This document shows positions 11,761-24,959 of a stretch of 64,000 nt of DNA, piece by piece. Positions within the stretch are counted from its first letter, which is position 1. Each line of letters opens with the position of its first letter. The position numbers and the translations under genes were made by a program. The notes under the pieces are model-generated. The model saw only the letters and a program-made list of their open reading frames with translations. It did not search any database and was not told the DNA's origin. The stretch covers positions 21,825,531 through 21,889,530 of the forward strand of contig OW240918.1 in NCBI GenBank assembly GCA_933207985.1, written 5' to 3'. Source of the DNA: Pelobates cultripes (taxonomy: Eukaryota > Chordata > Amphibia > Anura > Pelobatidae).

Positions 11761-14159
11761 GTTTGGTTTTATAACGTGAATAAACTTTTATAAATGTACA
11801 TTATTAAAAAAAATGCAGATAGAGAATCTAAAAACTCATATTTTATGTCATTTGAAATAAATGCTTATAAACCAAATTTTCAAAGACAAATCAATGTATA
11901 GTGACTGGCTTTATGCAGAAATTGTAATTAAATATTACAGCTGTTTTTCTAGGTGTTGATTAAAATATATGTAAATTACATTTATTAGCATTCTGATACT
12001 TACATTCGTGTCTCTTGCCATGATGCTCTCTGTAAATTTTATTAAAATATAACCATAGTCTTGTTAGTATTTAGCTGGAATGCCACTCTTGGAGTTCAAA
12101 GGAACTTTAGTCACTGTTTAGAGAAGATAAACCATTTTATTAATAATTACCACTGACGTTTTGTTGAGCTTTTAGTGAATAGTGAATACAATATAATTTT
12201 ATAATTATTTCGTCCATTAGGAAATGTTTTTTTTTATCATGAAATCAATTTTCCAGATGTAGGACATCTTAACAGGAAGTAGAACAGTCATAAATTTGAT
12301 TCTAAACTTTCTACCTAAACTGTGCTTAAATAGCCCAACATTTAGGAAACACCAAGAACACCCAACCTGTACTCTATTATCTCGTATGGCTGCACACACA
12401 CCACATAAGCAATGATGAAACTAGAGTTTGAGATACAGGTCATCTCCCCATGGGTAGGGAGAATAAAACAGATAAACCCAACAATTCTATATTCTGAACT
12501 TATTACTTTTAATACTTTTTCCAGGAAAATAAAAAAGTTCTATAAAATTACTCTCGACGTTCTCTTAATTGTGGGTCTGAAGTTAGACTGATGTCTCGGT
12601 TTCGTAATTATTTAACATGGCTAGGTCCTTCTTTAAGAAAACTTTATTTAGAAGTGCTGTTTAAATTTGCTTGTATTCAAATGAGAAAAACTTGATCACG
12701 TTGGTCCAACTAGATGCTTCTCAGCAAAGGAGCACTGCAGACTTCCCATGAATCCAGTGTTTCTCTGTAAAAGATCGTTCTCATATTGCATGCACAGGCA
12801 GCATCCAGCTTCACTTTGATTTGACTTCCAACATCAGCATTAAAATAGATTAAATTACTAAATCTACTTTAATCTGAAAACCCCTGTGCCTGTCTGATTG
12901 CAAAATGTAAGCAGTGTTGTTCTTTAGAAAGAAAACAGTTTACAATAACAGAGGGTCGAGCACAACTATGCACCAAAATCGCTTTACTAAGATGAAGTGA
13001 TTTTGGTACTTAGGCTGTTTAATAAAAATCTTGGCAGAGATTGATTACCATACTGTTTTATCTTATTGTGACTGGAGAATTCTGTACAACCCAATTGCTA
13101 AGGAAACGATATTGATGGGTTCTTGGTTTTTGTTTTGTTTTTTTGAAATTTTTAACCATTGTTATTTTTCTATTTACATTGTAGGCCTTGGTATCCCCAG
13201 AGGTTACCATGCAAATTAAACTTACTCATGCAGCAACATGGTAGCAACGCCCAAGTACACATGTGTTCCTGTGGTACTTATCTGCAGATGCCTTAGAGCA
13301 CACGAACGCACATGATTGTCATTTGTTGATGATCTCACCATGGATGAAAACGTCCTGAGGAGGTAAGTGGATGGTGAAATACTGAATAAAAAAGACAATG
13401 GAATCAAAAGAGAAAACAAATTAATCTTGGGGAAGAAAACTGAAAATCGGAAGTAGTGTGAAGAAATGTAAAGAGTTTGAAAAAACACAAAAATAACAAG
13501 GGAGTAAATAGATACAGAGGGAGAGGAATGGCATTGTGGCAACAAGAGGATGGAGCAAAGGACATGTGAACTGAAGATGATAATTGGAGCCATTGGGACA
13601 AAATTTGATACTTGTTAAAATCTTTTTTAGAAGATACATACAACCCTTCCCACAAGTAGGTAACCTTGGGTGCATCAACTGCTGTGTAGTTTGTCACACT
13701 TTGTTCAATCAAGCACAGCTTGCCTTGCACTTAGGTTATTAAACTATCCACTTTCCATTGGATGAGATTAATGTAAGTTTTATGACATCAATAAATAAAT
13801 AAGTTGTATTTTTAAATGTGGTAGTTGTACAATCTACAGTTAGTAAAAATGTATTTTATTAAAGATGAAAAGACATATCATTCGAAATGGGTTATATATT
13901 TTATTAGTTGCCATGTGGCCTCCAATATTTTTGGCAATATAAAAGGTATCTAAACATGTTATTAAATGCTGTGACAAGCATTCATTGTCTTTTCATTGTG
14001 CTGAAATTCTCGGGGATGATGCAAGTATTATTTAGGTTTTAGGTATCCAGTTGTGTATTAATTATGGAGAGTTTGGGATTTTAGTGATAAACTCCTCAAG
14101 CTGGAAATATTTTAGATTTTGGATTTAAAGTATCTAACCTCCCTTGGACTGTAATAAAT
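11761..14159. other. AT-rich stretch, no recognised feature
   Basis: The minus-strand open frames near 13222-13730 overlap each other and are Ser/Phe/Leu-rich without a family motif. I treat them as chance. No RNA gene or repeat boundary could be supported. Confidence 0.4.
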
Positions 14160-14535
14160 TTAAACCTAATTAGTTTAGAAAAATGTTGCCTCAGAGGGGA
14201 TATGATAACATTATAGAAATATATCCAGAGCCAATACAAACCATTGTCTGGAAATCTATTCACAAACCGGACTCTACAGATGTTTAAACAGCAACTAGAT
14301 GCATACTTGCAAAAAACATAACATTCAAACTATAATTTTTCAACTGTAGAGTAATAGCTTCTTGATCCAAGGATAAATCTGACTGTCATTCTGGGGTTAA
14401 TAGGGACTTTTTTCCTAGTTTGTTTCAAAATTGGAAGTGCTTCAAACTGGGTTTTTCTTGACTTTTTTTGAATCAACAGCAAAAAACAAATGTGAGGAAG
14501 GCTGAACTTGACATGTCTCTTTTCCAGCCCATACG
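14160..14535 (+). repeat. Old dispersed amphibian-type repeat
   Basis: The text CCTCAGAGGGGATATGATAA, then CCATTGTCTGGAAATC, then AATGTGAGGAAGGCTGAAC leading into CTTTTCAGCC-like sequence matches a repeat layout I recognise from frog genomes. Such copies usually end in a short tandem tail. Here a GATA microsatellite follows immediately. A 3'-end relative lies at about 31480-31555. The family name is not known to me. Confidence 0.5.
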
Positions 14536-14540
14536 AAAGA

Positions 14541-14557
14541 TAGCTAGATAGATAGAC

Positions 14558-14596
<39 letters not shown>

Positions 14597-14638
14597 CAGA
14601 TAGATAGATAGATAGACAGATAGATAGATAGATCGACG

Positions 14639-14673
<35 letters not shown>

Positions 14674-14692
14674 GGATAGATAGATAGATAAA
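14541..14692. repeat. (GATA)n microsatellite
   Basis: This is about 150 bp of GATA/GACA tetranucleotides on the plus strand. The long open frames here are repeat translations (Ser-Ile-Tyr-Leu cycles), not genes. It directly follows the end of a dispersed repeat and may have grown from its tail. Confidence 0.95.
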
Positions 14693-15846
14693 AGAGGGAG
14701 GGACTAGAGTAATACCCAATCAAATGAAAAAAAATAGGATTCATTTTTATTTTTTTAAGAAAATTCCTAAATGTAGCTTACACTCCCACATTCTCGGTAT
14801 CATGTTGTAAAGATTTTCTCATTGCATTTTTAATCTAAATCTGTAATTGTCTTTTGAAATAGTTTCTCTGTTTTAAACAGTCTTACAAAATAGACCCATC
14901 TTTATGCATCAGCTTGCAATGTGTTCAATTCTTTTTTTTGGTAAAATAATACATGGCCTCAATTTAATAAAATATTATCTACACTTAAAAATTATTTACT
15001 TCTGTTAAATCAACAGAGATTAATTCACAAGTATTTATGACTAAACTTTGTTTGCTTTTTTAGATTACTCAGTATACCAATAATTAAAGAAAAAGTTGTA
15101 TTAAATCATTCACATTAAAAAAGTAATATAAAAAATTATAACATTTATATTTTCTTTAGGGACACCAAATATGACTTTTGGACTTCTACCTTGGAAAAAA
15201 AAAAGCTATAACGTCTTCTGATGCACAGAGTCTTCATTAGGACAGTGGTGTTCAAAGCAGAACACACTAAAAAGAGTCTTTATATTCTTCAAAAGTAGCT
15301 TAGATTTTGAAAAAAAACATAAAAAGACTTTCTTCACGAGTGTTCCAAAGGAAAAAGCTATACGAAAGGATACAAATATGTAGGAAACATAAAACACAAG
15401 TAAGAAATTGGAAGGGTATCTCGAAGTTTCAACTTTATAATTCAAATTACCAAAATCATATTTATATATTAAAGACATGAAAGGCGTTTGAATGATATTT
15501 TATATACAAAGACAATAATTACATTTCTCGGGATAATTGACTGAAAAAGAGAATTCATCAAAAGTATGAATTGCATAATTTTATTTGAAACGTATTGTTT
15601 TATCTCTTTGTATGCTTTTTGGAGTTTCTATCACTATATTAGTAAAGTTGTGGTGAGATGAAAAAGTGGCAAAATGTTCTACCGATTTAAAAAAATTCTC
15701 AAATGTACAGCAACACAACATGAATGTGTCTTAAGGCAATTAAAATAGATTGCCCTGTGTACAGCAACTCTGTTCCTTGGGGTTCCTCAACATTCCACGA
15801 GTGCTGTGCAAGTTATGCAAATGAATAAAAATAGCACTGACACATT
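14693..15846. other. AT-rich stretch, no recognised feature
   Basis: Nothing beyond short A/T runs is recognisable. The small open frames have no family motif. Confidence 0.4.
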
Positions 15847-15930
15847 CTTTAACCCCTTAAGGACACATGACAAAAATATTCCGTCATGATTCCCTTTTAT
15901 ACCAGAAGTTGTGTCATTAAGGGGTTAAAG
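15847..15930. mobile_element. Short inverted-repeat element, about 84 bp
   Basis: The ends are a perfect 14-bp inverted repeat, CTTTAACCCCTTAA at 15847-15860 and its complement at 15917-15930. Pairing extends to about 21 of 22 positions with one mismatch. The right end overlaps the TTAA that starts the next MITE. It is probably a miniature DNA transposon or a solo palindromic end. Confidence 0.6.
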
Positions 15931-16300
15931 GAATTCTATAGTGTTAGGAATACTGTATTCTTAACACATTAATGTTCCTCATTTCCCCTCCCCCTGCCCC
16001 CACTTTCCTCATTGTGTTCTACCTCATTGTGTTACCTGACAGCTGATAGCTGGGTCGGGCTCCTCCTCCATCGACTGATGGGGGAAACGTATGCACATGT
16101 ATGGCACGCCATGAATGCACATTAGGCCTTCTTTATAGGAAAGCATTGAAACAGTGCTTTCCTATGGGAATTTGGAAGATGCTAGATGTCCAATGTTGTT
16201 TACGGAGTCAAGCTCTATGAAAGCCCAGGAAGCACCTCTAGTGGCTGTCTGGTAGACAGCCACTAGAGGCAGGTTTAACCCTACAATGTAAGCTATAATG
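15925..16300. mobile_element. Multi-hairpin MITE, copy 2, right end missing
   Basis: It begins TTAAAGGAATTCTATAGTGT. It has a 5' hairpin (GTGTTAGGAATAC against its near complement), the ATAGGAAAGCA hairpin near 16135-16166, and a perfect 16-bp stem CCTCTAGTGGCTGTCT at 16235-16250 paired with 16254-16269 around a GGT loop. The 3' inverted repeat is not found, so the copy is truncated at about 16300. Confidence 0.7.
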
Positions 16301-16956
16301 TTTTCCTTGTCTAATAATTTATCAACTGTTTGCGTAATTTCCAATGTTGTTTTTTTATTCTGGATGACACTGCAATAAAGGAACAGTTAGAAAAAATAGA
16401 ATAATATTAAATGTGTATTACTTATTCGATTGATGTGGAATTTTTCACATCCCATATTATCTTTGTAGGATCAATCTCTTTTTAAGTTCCATCTCTTTGT
16501 AAGTTCAGTCTCTTTGAAAGTAAAAAACTTTAAAGGTCACTGAAACCTTGTTTGCGGCAGAAATATAGAGTGTACAATTCAGCGAATATATTGTACTAGG
16601 AGAATCACATTCATCGTATGTGTCAATATAAAGAGGATTGGGTAACTCATAGTTTTAATTTTAATTTATGTATATGCATGCAATCCTTTGTAGGCTTGAG
16701 CGATATAGTTTACTTTAAACATGTACAGGAATTTCCATTGCACAAGCATATTCGCAAACTTTATGCTTATGCTCAGATTCTACAAAAAGTTCTGCACAAT
16801 TTTGATGAATGAGTGTCCATGGGTTTAAATTGTTAAAGAAGCAAAAAGGTGCCAATCTGTGAGTATGACACTTATTGCGTAGAAATGTTAACTTATCAGT
16901 AGCAATATTTCAGTTCATATCAAAGTTTCATGTGTATTGTGATTGCCTAGCATATC
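16301..16956. other. No recognised feature
   Basis: AT-rich sequence without coding motifs lies between a truncated MITE and the TATC microsatellite. Confidence 0.4.
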
Positions 16957-17042
16957 TATTTGTCAGTCTGTCTGTCCATCTGTTTCTCTGTCTGTCTATC
17001 TATCTATCTATCTATCTATATATTTCTCTCTCTCTCTTTCTC

Positions 17043-17075
<33 letters not shown>

Positions 17076-17774
17076 ATCTCTCTATCTATCTATCTATCTA
17101 TCTATATCTCTATCTATCTATATATCTGTCTGTCTCTCTCTATCTATCTATCTATCTATCTATATCTATCTCTATCTATCTATCACTCTAACTCTCTATC
17201 ACTCTATCTCTCTATCATCTATTACTCTATCTATATATCTATATCCAGCTATCTATATATCGATCTATCACTCTATTTATCTCTCTCTCTCTATCTATCT
17301 ATCTCTCTATCTATCTATATATCTATCTATCTATCTATCACTCTATCTATCTATATATCTATCTATCTATTTATCTATCTATCTATATATCACTCTATCT
17401 ATCTATCTAGCTATCTAGCTATCTATCATTCTATCTATATATTTATCTATCTATCTATCACTCACTCTATATATCTTTCTATCTATCTATCTATCTATCT
17501 ATCATCTATCTATCTATCTATCTATATATCATTCTGTCTACCTATCGATCTATCAATCTATCTATCTCTCTCTATCACTATATCTATATATCTCTATCCA
17601 TCTCTCTCTCTCTATCCATCTCTCTCTCTCTCTCTCTCTATCTGTCTATCTATCCGTCTATCTATCTATCACTCTATCTATCACTCTATCTATCTCTCTC
17701 TATCTATATATCTATCACTCTATCACTCTATATATCTATCACTCTATCTATCTATATATCTATCTACCTATCAC

Positions 17775-17812
<38 letters not shown>

Positions 17813-17900
17813 ACTCTATCTATCTATCTATCTATCTCTCTATTTCTCTATCTATCTATCTATCTGTCTATCACTCTATCTATCAATTGACCTATCTATC
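16957..17900. repeat. Very long (TATC)n microsatellite with TCTC variants
   Basis: About 940 bp is built from TATC tetranucleotides with interspersed TCTC, TATA, CACTC and TGTC variants. The 342-codon open frame over it encodes only Ser/Ile/Tyr/Leu cycles and is not a gene. The plus strand is almost free of G. Confidence 0.95.
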
Positions 17901-18135
17901 TGATATGAAACTTTAATGTTGATGTGAAATGGGCAAAATGTGAGAAAATGTTTTTGTTTTAATGTCTAGTGGCAAACAGGGAGCTCCAGAGATGAGCACT
18001 TTTTGCCAAAGAACAATTACTCCCTCTTTTTGTTTTCTAGAATTGATACTATACATACACACACATATCTTGACAAAATACGTAGACACAATTTACCTAG
18101 CTAGTGTTTTTTGTTCAGAATGTATGCTCTAATAG

Positions 18136-18137
<2 letters not shown>

Positions 18138-18171
<34 letters not shown>

Positions 18172-18240
18172 TATAAAGCACCAACAAATCTTTACAGTAG
18201 GTGAACTAACAAACATGCAATTGTAACTATATAAAGCATA
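18138..18240 (-). mobile_element. L2-like LINE 3'-end fragment
   Basis: An (ATT)n run leads into TTTATAAAGCACCAACAAATC, TTTACAGTAGGTG and AACATGCAATTGTAAC. This matches the 3' end of the copy at 34478 (TTTATATAGCGCCATCAAATT). Only about 100 bp remains, with the tail on the left, so the element points to the minus strand. Confidence 0.55.
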
Positions 18241-19262
18241 GAATTGAGATGAGATATTTCATAGCCAAAAAAGTCAATGTAAGAGTATAATAAAACAAAT
18301 TATATGTTTTATGTCAAAGTATATACACATATAAAAAGCATATCTTTGTGTTTCTCTGAGATTAATTCACAACATATTTGATCAGGTGTAATTGTGGTGA
18401 TGTAGGGATTGTAAATGAATTGTGCCCAGTTATTGACAGCCTTTAGTGATAAATTATAATGTTCTTTATATTACAAGTAGGCTAAGCTTAAATACCGAAG
18501 ATGTGCCTTCATTCCTAATCATTTTTTGTGTGATGTGTGCAGTTGTTCGGAATTGTATTCACTAAGAATAAATTAAGCTTGTTTATACAAGTTAAAGGAA
18601 AATGCTGATGAACATCCGATTCAGTCTGAACTACAATTTCTCTGAATTTTGGCCAATCTAGTGATGAGTCGAATTCCCGAACTACAAGCCAAAATGTACC
18701 CAAATCATGAAATATCTGATATGTGCAATGCTGGGCATGTCCATTTTAATTTATGAATCTGATTTTTTTTTATTTGTTCATGAACATTGGTTCAGTCAGG
18801 CTAAATGCTTTCACTGTGCACAAGTCATTGCAAATTTATTATATAATGACTGTGGCTGCATAGGTGTATGTCACTATTGCTAATTTATACTGAACATCAG
18901 TGAACTGGGTTTCATATAAAACATACCACTACTTGCAGTGTCCCATTCTGCTCATGGGTGTAAAGGGGTCCACAGCTTATGTGCAAGAGCTTTTTTTCTG
19001 TGTTTTTGCATTTGCCATTGATCTCACATAATAGAAAAAGAAAATATTAGATGTTTTCCTTTCTTGTACTGGCTGAAGTCTCTCCTCAACTGCTGACAAT
19101 TACAGTAAATTGTGGTGAGTTAATAGTGGCTTTGCATAATTTAGAATATATCCAGAACTTGGGTCTTGATACTTTTTTTCATCTTTATTATTACATTTCA
19201 TCTGTTAATCAACAGTTGTGTACATTTTCTAGCAAGTAGGTTAAATTAGCAGAAAGTAAATA

Positions 19263-19313
<51 letters not shown>

Positions 19314-20044
19314 TTTTTTAAATATAATTTCTTAAAACATTTGTTTTAATGATGCGGTATGTTGAAAAATTATCATGTTTATTTGTAGTAGAAGTGTGTG
19401 TCCCTAAATACATTCTGAAATAAAGTTATTCACAAGCATTGCATGTATGGGCTTGTTCCAAGATTGCAGACACAAATATTTTGTTAAATATTATACTTGA
19501 TTCTAACCACAAGGGGGTGCTCTTTCCCTGTCATAAGAAATATATGTTTCAATAAAATTCAGTAGATTAGAAAATCAGAAAAAAAACAAGGAGAAGTTCT
19601 GAACAATTATAAATGTCCATAAGTAAGCTCATTTATCAATAATATTAGTTTACTAAACATTAATGATACATGATGCATGTACCAAAATCTGTTTTTGCTA
19701 GTTTATCGTAAAACATTAATTATTCAACTACAATGGGGCTTTCTAATACTTAAAGAGTGTAAAATATAATTATCCTGATTGATGTGCAGATACATCAAGT
19801 GAAAACAAACTGACTTTTTTTTTAATTTACCAGTTTTCTAACTGAAAGGACACACTTTATTCTTTCTTTCATTTCATGACAGTTGTGTCTCTCCAATGAA
19901 TTATTTTCAGATACTTTCCTCTGCCTGAAACCTTTCCATTCATCCACAACCCTAGCATTATTGTTAAACCTCTATTGTTTCTTTGAATTCTAGGACAATT
20001 CTTTTGTTCTCATCCCACCTCCACCATTTTTGTCACAAACTGTT
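18241..20044. other. Intergenic, no recognised gene
   Basis: The only clear item is a (TA)n run at 19258-19308. Other open frames are short and unfamiliar. Confidence 0.4.
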
Positions 20045-20130
20045 GTTAAAGGAGCACTTTGAGAATCATAATCACTATAGTTCATTATAGTGGTCATGGT
20101 GGCACAATTTTTGAGCAATTTGACAAAAAA
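20045..20130. mobile_element. Fragment of a TTAAAGG-type MITE
   Basis: TTAAAGGAGCACTTTGAGAA is followed by an internal inverted repeat (CACTATAGTTCATTATAGTG). This resembles the left end of the other TTAA-flanked MITEs here. No matching right end was found. Confidence 0.4.
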
Positions 20131-20984
20131 TACATAGTTCTCATGCATCTTGCTAACATTTGGCTAATGCAGAATTGAACAAGCACATTAGTACGTTTTG
20201 GTGGGAATGAAAGAACGAGAAATTTAGAGATAGGTTAGTGCTCTCAAATTTGACAACGTTGTTTCGATTTGCTCCAATAAATCTTCCCACTGGATTGAAC
20301 ATGAGTGCCTGGACCATCATTAAGTTTTTGCAAATCACATTGTGAGGATTTGCCAACCTCAGGCCCAGTTACACCCTGGAATCCAGGAGAGGCCGGTATC
20401 CATATTGGTAATTATAGTGCTCTCAGTCTGGCCAAAGTTGGATGGGTTAGTGCAAGCGTAGACTTTCTTATTAGTTGAACGGTAACAGAAGATCTAGACT
20501 TGTAGGCTCAGAAAGCACACTGGTTCATGTCAACACACTTAAACATAATTTGTCTTTTATTTGTTGGATGTTAGTGATTTTTTAATTTCACATGATTTTA
20601 TAAGACATATAATAAAAATGCAAATACTATAATGATATACAATAATAACACAATGATCAATTGTATATTCAGAACTTAGGACCGAGCATGTCTTGCACCA
20701 CTCCTTGGTTTTCCTTGGCAGGAGCATAACCTGAAATTCACGAGGGTGATAATCATAAAATATTCATGCCACACACAATGTTTTGCTTCTGGCTGTTTTA
20801 AAGCCCGAGTTTCATCTAATAACTTAAAATAAAATTTAAAAAAACAAAGCCAGATTTAGATCTCTGTGGACCTACTTTAATCCAAGTTTAATCCATAAAT
20901 ATTGTAGTTGTCTCTTTCCCACCTGTTCAAATGAAAGAGTTAATATACAATAGACCATAGGATAGGACAAAGGGAGAGTGACAT

Positions 20985-21500
20985 TTGCAGTGTGTGTATC
21001 TGTGTGTCAGTGTGTGTATCTGTGGGTCATTGTGCGTATCTGTGTGTGTGGATGTGCCAGTGTGTGTATCTCTGCCTGTGTGCCATTGGGTGTGTTTGTG
21101 CCATTGTGTGTATATTTACATGTGTGTGTATCTGTGTGTCATTGTGTATCAGAGTATGTGCATGTATGTGCTGGTGTGTGTATATGTGTGTCAGTGTGTT
21201 TCAGAGTGTGTGTGTGTGTGTGTGTCAGTGTGCGTATCTGTGTGTCATTGTGTTTGTCAGCGTGTGTATTTATGTGTGTGTGGATGTACCAGTGTGTGTA
21301 TATGTGTGTCAGCATGTGTATGGATGTGTCATTATGTGTATTTCTGTCTGCCTGTGCCAGTGTTTGTATCTGTGTGTCAGTGTGTGTATCTATGTGTCAA
21401 GGTGCATATGTCAAGGTTTGCATGCATTAATGTGTGTATTTGTCCAGGTGTGTGCATCTGTCTGTGTGTGTATATGTGTTTATCTGTGTGTTAACGTGCA
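20985..21500. repeat. GTGT(A/C)TCTGTGTGTCA minisatellite
   Basis: Imperfect tandem units near 16-22 bp, of type TGTGTGTATCTGTGTGTCAG, run for about 500 bp. Three overlapping Cys/Val-rich open frames in all forward phases reflect the repeat, not proteins. It belongs to a compound repeat together with the CA-rich tract that follows. Confidence 0.85.
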
Positions 21501-22080
21501 AGTATGTATGTGCATGCATCCCAGCAAACACAACATGCAAATACGCCTCTTCAAACATAAACATTACATACAAACGCATCCCTGAATTCAAACTCAAAAA
21601 CTATGTACAAACACCCAATTTCACTCAAACAACAATACTACACACAAATGTACATCCCCAGTTAAAAGACAACACTACATCCAAACACATGCAAACATTA
21701 CATACAAACACACTGCTGTATTAAATAGCTAAAATTATATGCAAACACCAACTCTACACACAAAAGTACACTTGCATATAAAAGCCCAAACTACAAACAC
21801 ACACTTGCGTCCAAATGTAAACACTACACACAAGTACACCAGTGCATTCCAATGATAACAGTACATACAAATACACCCCTACATGCACACGCATACTCTA
21901 AACAAAAACATACTTACATTGAAATCAACCCCGCGAGGATCTCCAGCTGGCATAACATTGTGGGAGTTGAATGACAGATGGGGATCTATCTTTTTGCCAC
22001 TCTTGTACTACGGGGGTCTAAACAAAATTCTTGCAGCAGGACCCTCTCTACATAAGTTCCACCACTGGTCTCAGCTATTG
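21501..22080. repeat. CA-rich minisatellite and conserved 3' segment of the compound repeat
   Basis: Bases 21520-21910 are A/C-rich, with tandem units like CACTACACACAAATGTACAC and ACATACAAACAC. From about 21935 a non-repetitive segment is shared with 26270-26400 (TTGTGGGAGTTG; then AGGACCCTCTCTACAT at 22038-22053 and 26371-26386). This makes 20985-22080 one member of a dispersed compound family. Confidence 0.65.
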
Positions 22081-24144
22081 TGTTTTCTGAGTATTTTTAT
22101 GTTTTTTTTAAAATGTAGTTGCCTTGTTTGGGACCCTGGTAGCAGTCTGATATGCACTGATTGGGGAGGGGCAATAAAAACCCTAGGTGAATTTCTTTCA
22201 GTTATGTCAAAATAAATGGCATTGCAATTTTGGTTTATAAACTCCTTTAAGCTTTGATACACATACCTGGATTGAAACCAAAGTGGCATGAACAGATGGA
22301 TTACCATTACCCAGGATAATGCTGTACATTGTATTATCTTTATTAATAGTTTAAACATATATCAGAGCAAAGTACAATGAGTGTACAATCAAACAAGCAA
22401 CAAAATAAGTTTGCTTCAGATGGAGAAAATGCAATACAATGACAAGAATGAGGTTTAAACAGACCCTACAGTTGGTGCATTAACTAAATAAGCTATTTCA
22501 CTAACTCACTCACTTACTTTTTTTTAAAGATGTTTCTTATCACATTTGTTTTAGTGTGTGCTGGATGTTACAGTGGAGTATGTTACAAAAACAGAATCTG
22601 CTATAATAAATTTGGCTGATAACATTCCTTTTGGGTTCACTTCATTCACAATTTATTCAACTGAATAGAAATAACACTGTGCCCAATGACCTCCTGCTAT
22701 CTAAAAGATCTCACTGCTGCAGTGGGATTCACCTGAAAATATCCCTATCTAATTGCAACCAAACAGCATTAAATTGAACATTTTTCAACAAGAGAAAAAG
22801 TCATGTAGGTTTTCAGCCTAGATAAAGAGCACAAACCAAGTAAGTTATGGTGGGTTAAAAAAGTGTTTGAAAACCTCTTCCACCTGAAGTCAGTGGATAG
22901 TAAATACATTGTTAAGCACAGAATTGCACACCAGTCAAGCCATAAGACTTGTTTTTCCTACAGAAATCTTGTATTTGCATTGTTGTTAGTACTGCAAGGA
23001 ATTCTGGTTGGGCATATGCAAATAAGTTCAACAAAGAAATTTTTTTTTGCCTAATTTATTCCACTTTATACATGGATTCCTTAGGTGAGATAAGGGATAG
23101 GGTATCATTATGTAGTTAAGGGAGGCTGGTGAATAGCATTATGGTGACTTCGGGTTAGGGGTCTTAGAGTTATGGATCCAATTTTCCATTTCCATATCAA
23201 GGAAACTGTCTTAATGGAATCCAGGAAATTATTTTGCTATTCAGTTGCAATTCGACTGTAAATATAGAAACTGAAATGTGAGATGAGATTACAAATAAAA
23301 CAGTAACACCTTGAAAGAAATTATGCCACAATAATTGTGTATATATGAGTCAAGCTCAGCCCGTTCATCCCTCCACCGAATTTGCTTTTCTGTGCAATCT
23401 ACCAACTTTGCACCTTTTGCAACTTTGTGGACCACCGACAAATCATTTCAGTGTTTTTATTTATTTTTGTTATGATGTGGGGTCACATACAGACTTTCTG
23501 CCTGTGGAAACAGAGATATAATTATATTATTTTTAAGCATTCACATATTTAAATGTCCTTTTGGATAAGGTAGAATTATTGTTTTTTTTATATATATAGA
23601 TAAATATAAATCCTACAGATGGAGGTAAAATATTATGATGAATACACAATCCTGTTTAAGTTTTTATTTGCTGAATAGACAAACAAAGCTTACAATTGCC
23701 TTATAAAATAATAATTTATAAAATTGCTGTGCAGAACATAATGTGCCTCGATAGCTGGAGAAAAAAATACATATTTTATAAAAATTTGCATTTTTATACA
23801 AAAAAAATAGGAACCAGTCAGCAAATGTGCAAGAACATGAAGTGTATGTTTATAATTATATAATAAATTAGTTTTTTGTTTCTCTAAAATATTTTCCTGC
23901 AGTTCAAATATGGTTGAACATATACGATCCTGACAAATTATTTTCCCATAATTGAAAACTCTATTTTTGACGAGGCATATTTCTGCTTCGATGTCTTAAG
24001 ATAACACTTTAAAATCTATATTTTGCTGCATGGAAACCAGTATTGCTTTATTTGCCAAGATAGACATCCGCGTGCCTGCTTCAGTTTTAGTGAAATGAGA
24101 ACTTTTTGGTGAAATGAACGCGATATATATATATATATATATGT
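22081..24144. other. Intergenic, no recognised feature
   Basis: AT-rich sequence with a short TA run just before the next MITE. No coding or RNA gene can be supported. Confidence 0.4.
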
Positions 24145-24490
24145 TTAAAGGGACTCTCCAGTGCCAGGAAAACATATTCATTTTCCTGGCACTGCAGGAC
24201 CCTGCAGTGTCCCTCCCTCTCCCTCCCACCCCCCACCCCAAGTTGCAGAAGGGGTTAAAACCCCTTCAGTGACTTACCGGAGTCCAGCGCCGATGTTCCT
24301 CTGTGCTGGGTCAGGCTCCACCTACTCCCCTCCCCACTGACATCAGCCGGCAGGGGAGACCTAATGTTCGGCAATGGCCGCGCACGCGCATTAGACCTCC
24401 CCATAGGAAAGCATTATTCAATGCTTTCCTATGGGGATTTCAGCAACGTTGGAGGTCCTCACATAGCGTGTGGACGTCCAGTGTTGCTTA
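24145..24490. mobile_element. Multi-hairpin MITE, copy 3, right end missing
   Basis: It starts TTAAAGGGACTCTCCAGTGC. The 5' hairpin CAGTGCCAGGAAAA pairs perfectly with TTTTCCTGGCACTG. A second hairpin has an 18-bp perfect stem, 24398-24415 with 24420-24437, around the conserved CATAGGAAAGCATT. The GC-rich middle includes GCGCACGCGCATT. The right end is lost at about 24490. Confidence 0.7.
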
Positions 24491-24959
24491 AAACTTGATA
24501 GCTTGGTATAGCTATTTTTAGTTTGGGTCTTTAGACAGGTAGAGAGACAGCGCTAACTGTGCGGGGGTACAACACCGGCCCAGTATGAGATGGTTGGGCT
24601 GTCATTGCTATGACAGAAACAGGCCAGGGTTATAGTTGTTGAGCATCAAGTTTACCATCCTAGGGTTAGGGATCTGGCAGTCTGCAAATGGCTGATGGCA
24701 TAAGGTATACTGTGTGGACTCAGGTTATTGATTAGATAAAAATATTTATCTGCTGCGTACCCACCCCAGAGGCAGACATGTTGTTTAATTATGTTTACTT
24801 GGCTTGGTATATTCTCAGTGTGGGTATTGAGTAGTATCCAAAGTTTTTTAGTGCCAGGAACAGAAGAAGATATAAAAAAAAATAATAAAAGCATCTAAAG
24901 TCATAAAAAGTGTAATAAATGGATAAACACAACTAGTAGTAAATGCCAAATATACTTTA
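24491..24959. other. No recognised feature
   Basis: Sequence between the truncated MITE and the PLE relic. No coding motif was found. Confidence 0.35.

Noticed and set aside
13222..13730. Overlapping minus-strand open frames of 85-123 codons
   Set aside because: Three overlapping phases, biased composition and no motif. Probably chance in A-rich DNA.
16875..17903. 342-codon open frame rich in Ser, Ile, Tyr and Leu
   Set aside because: It is the translation of a TATC microsatellite. All three frames are open for the same reason.
20978..21585. Overlapping Cys/Val-rich open frames
   Set aside because: GT-rich minisatellite translated in three phases, with no start context or protein family.
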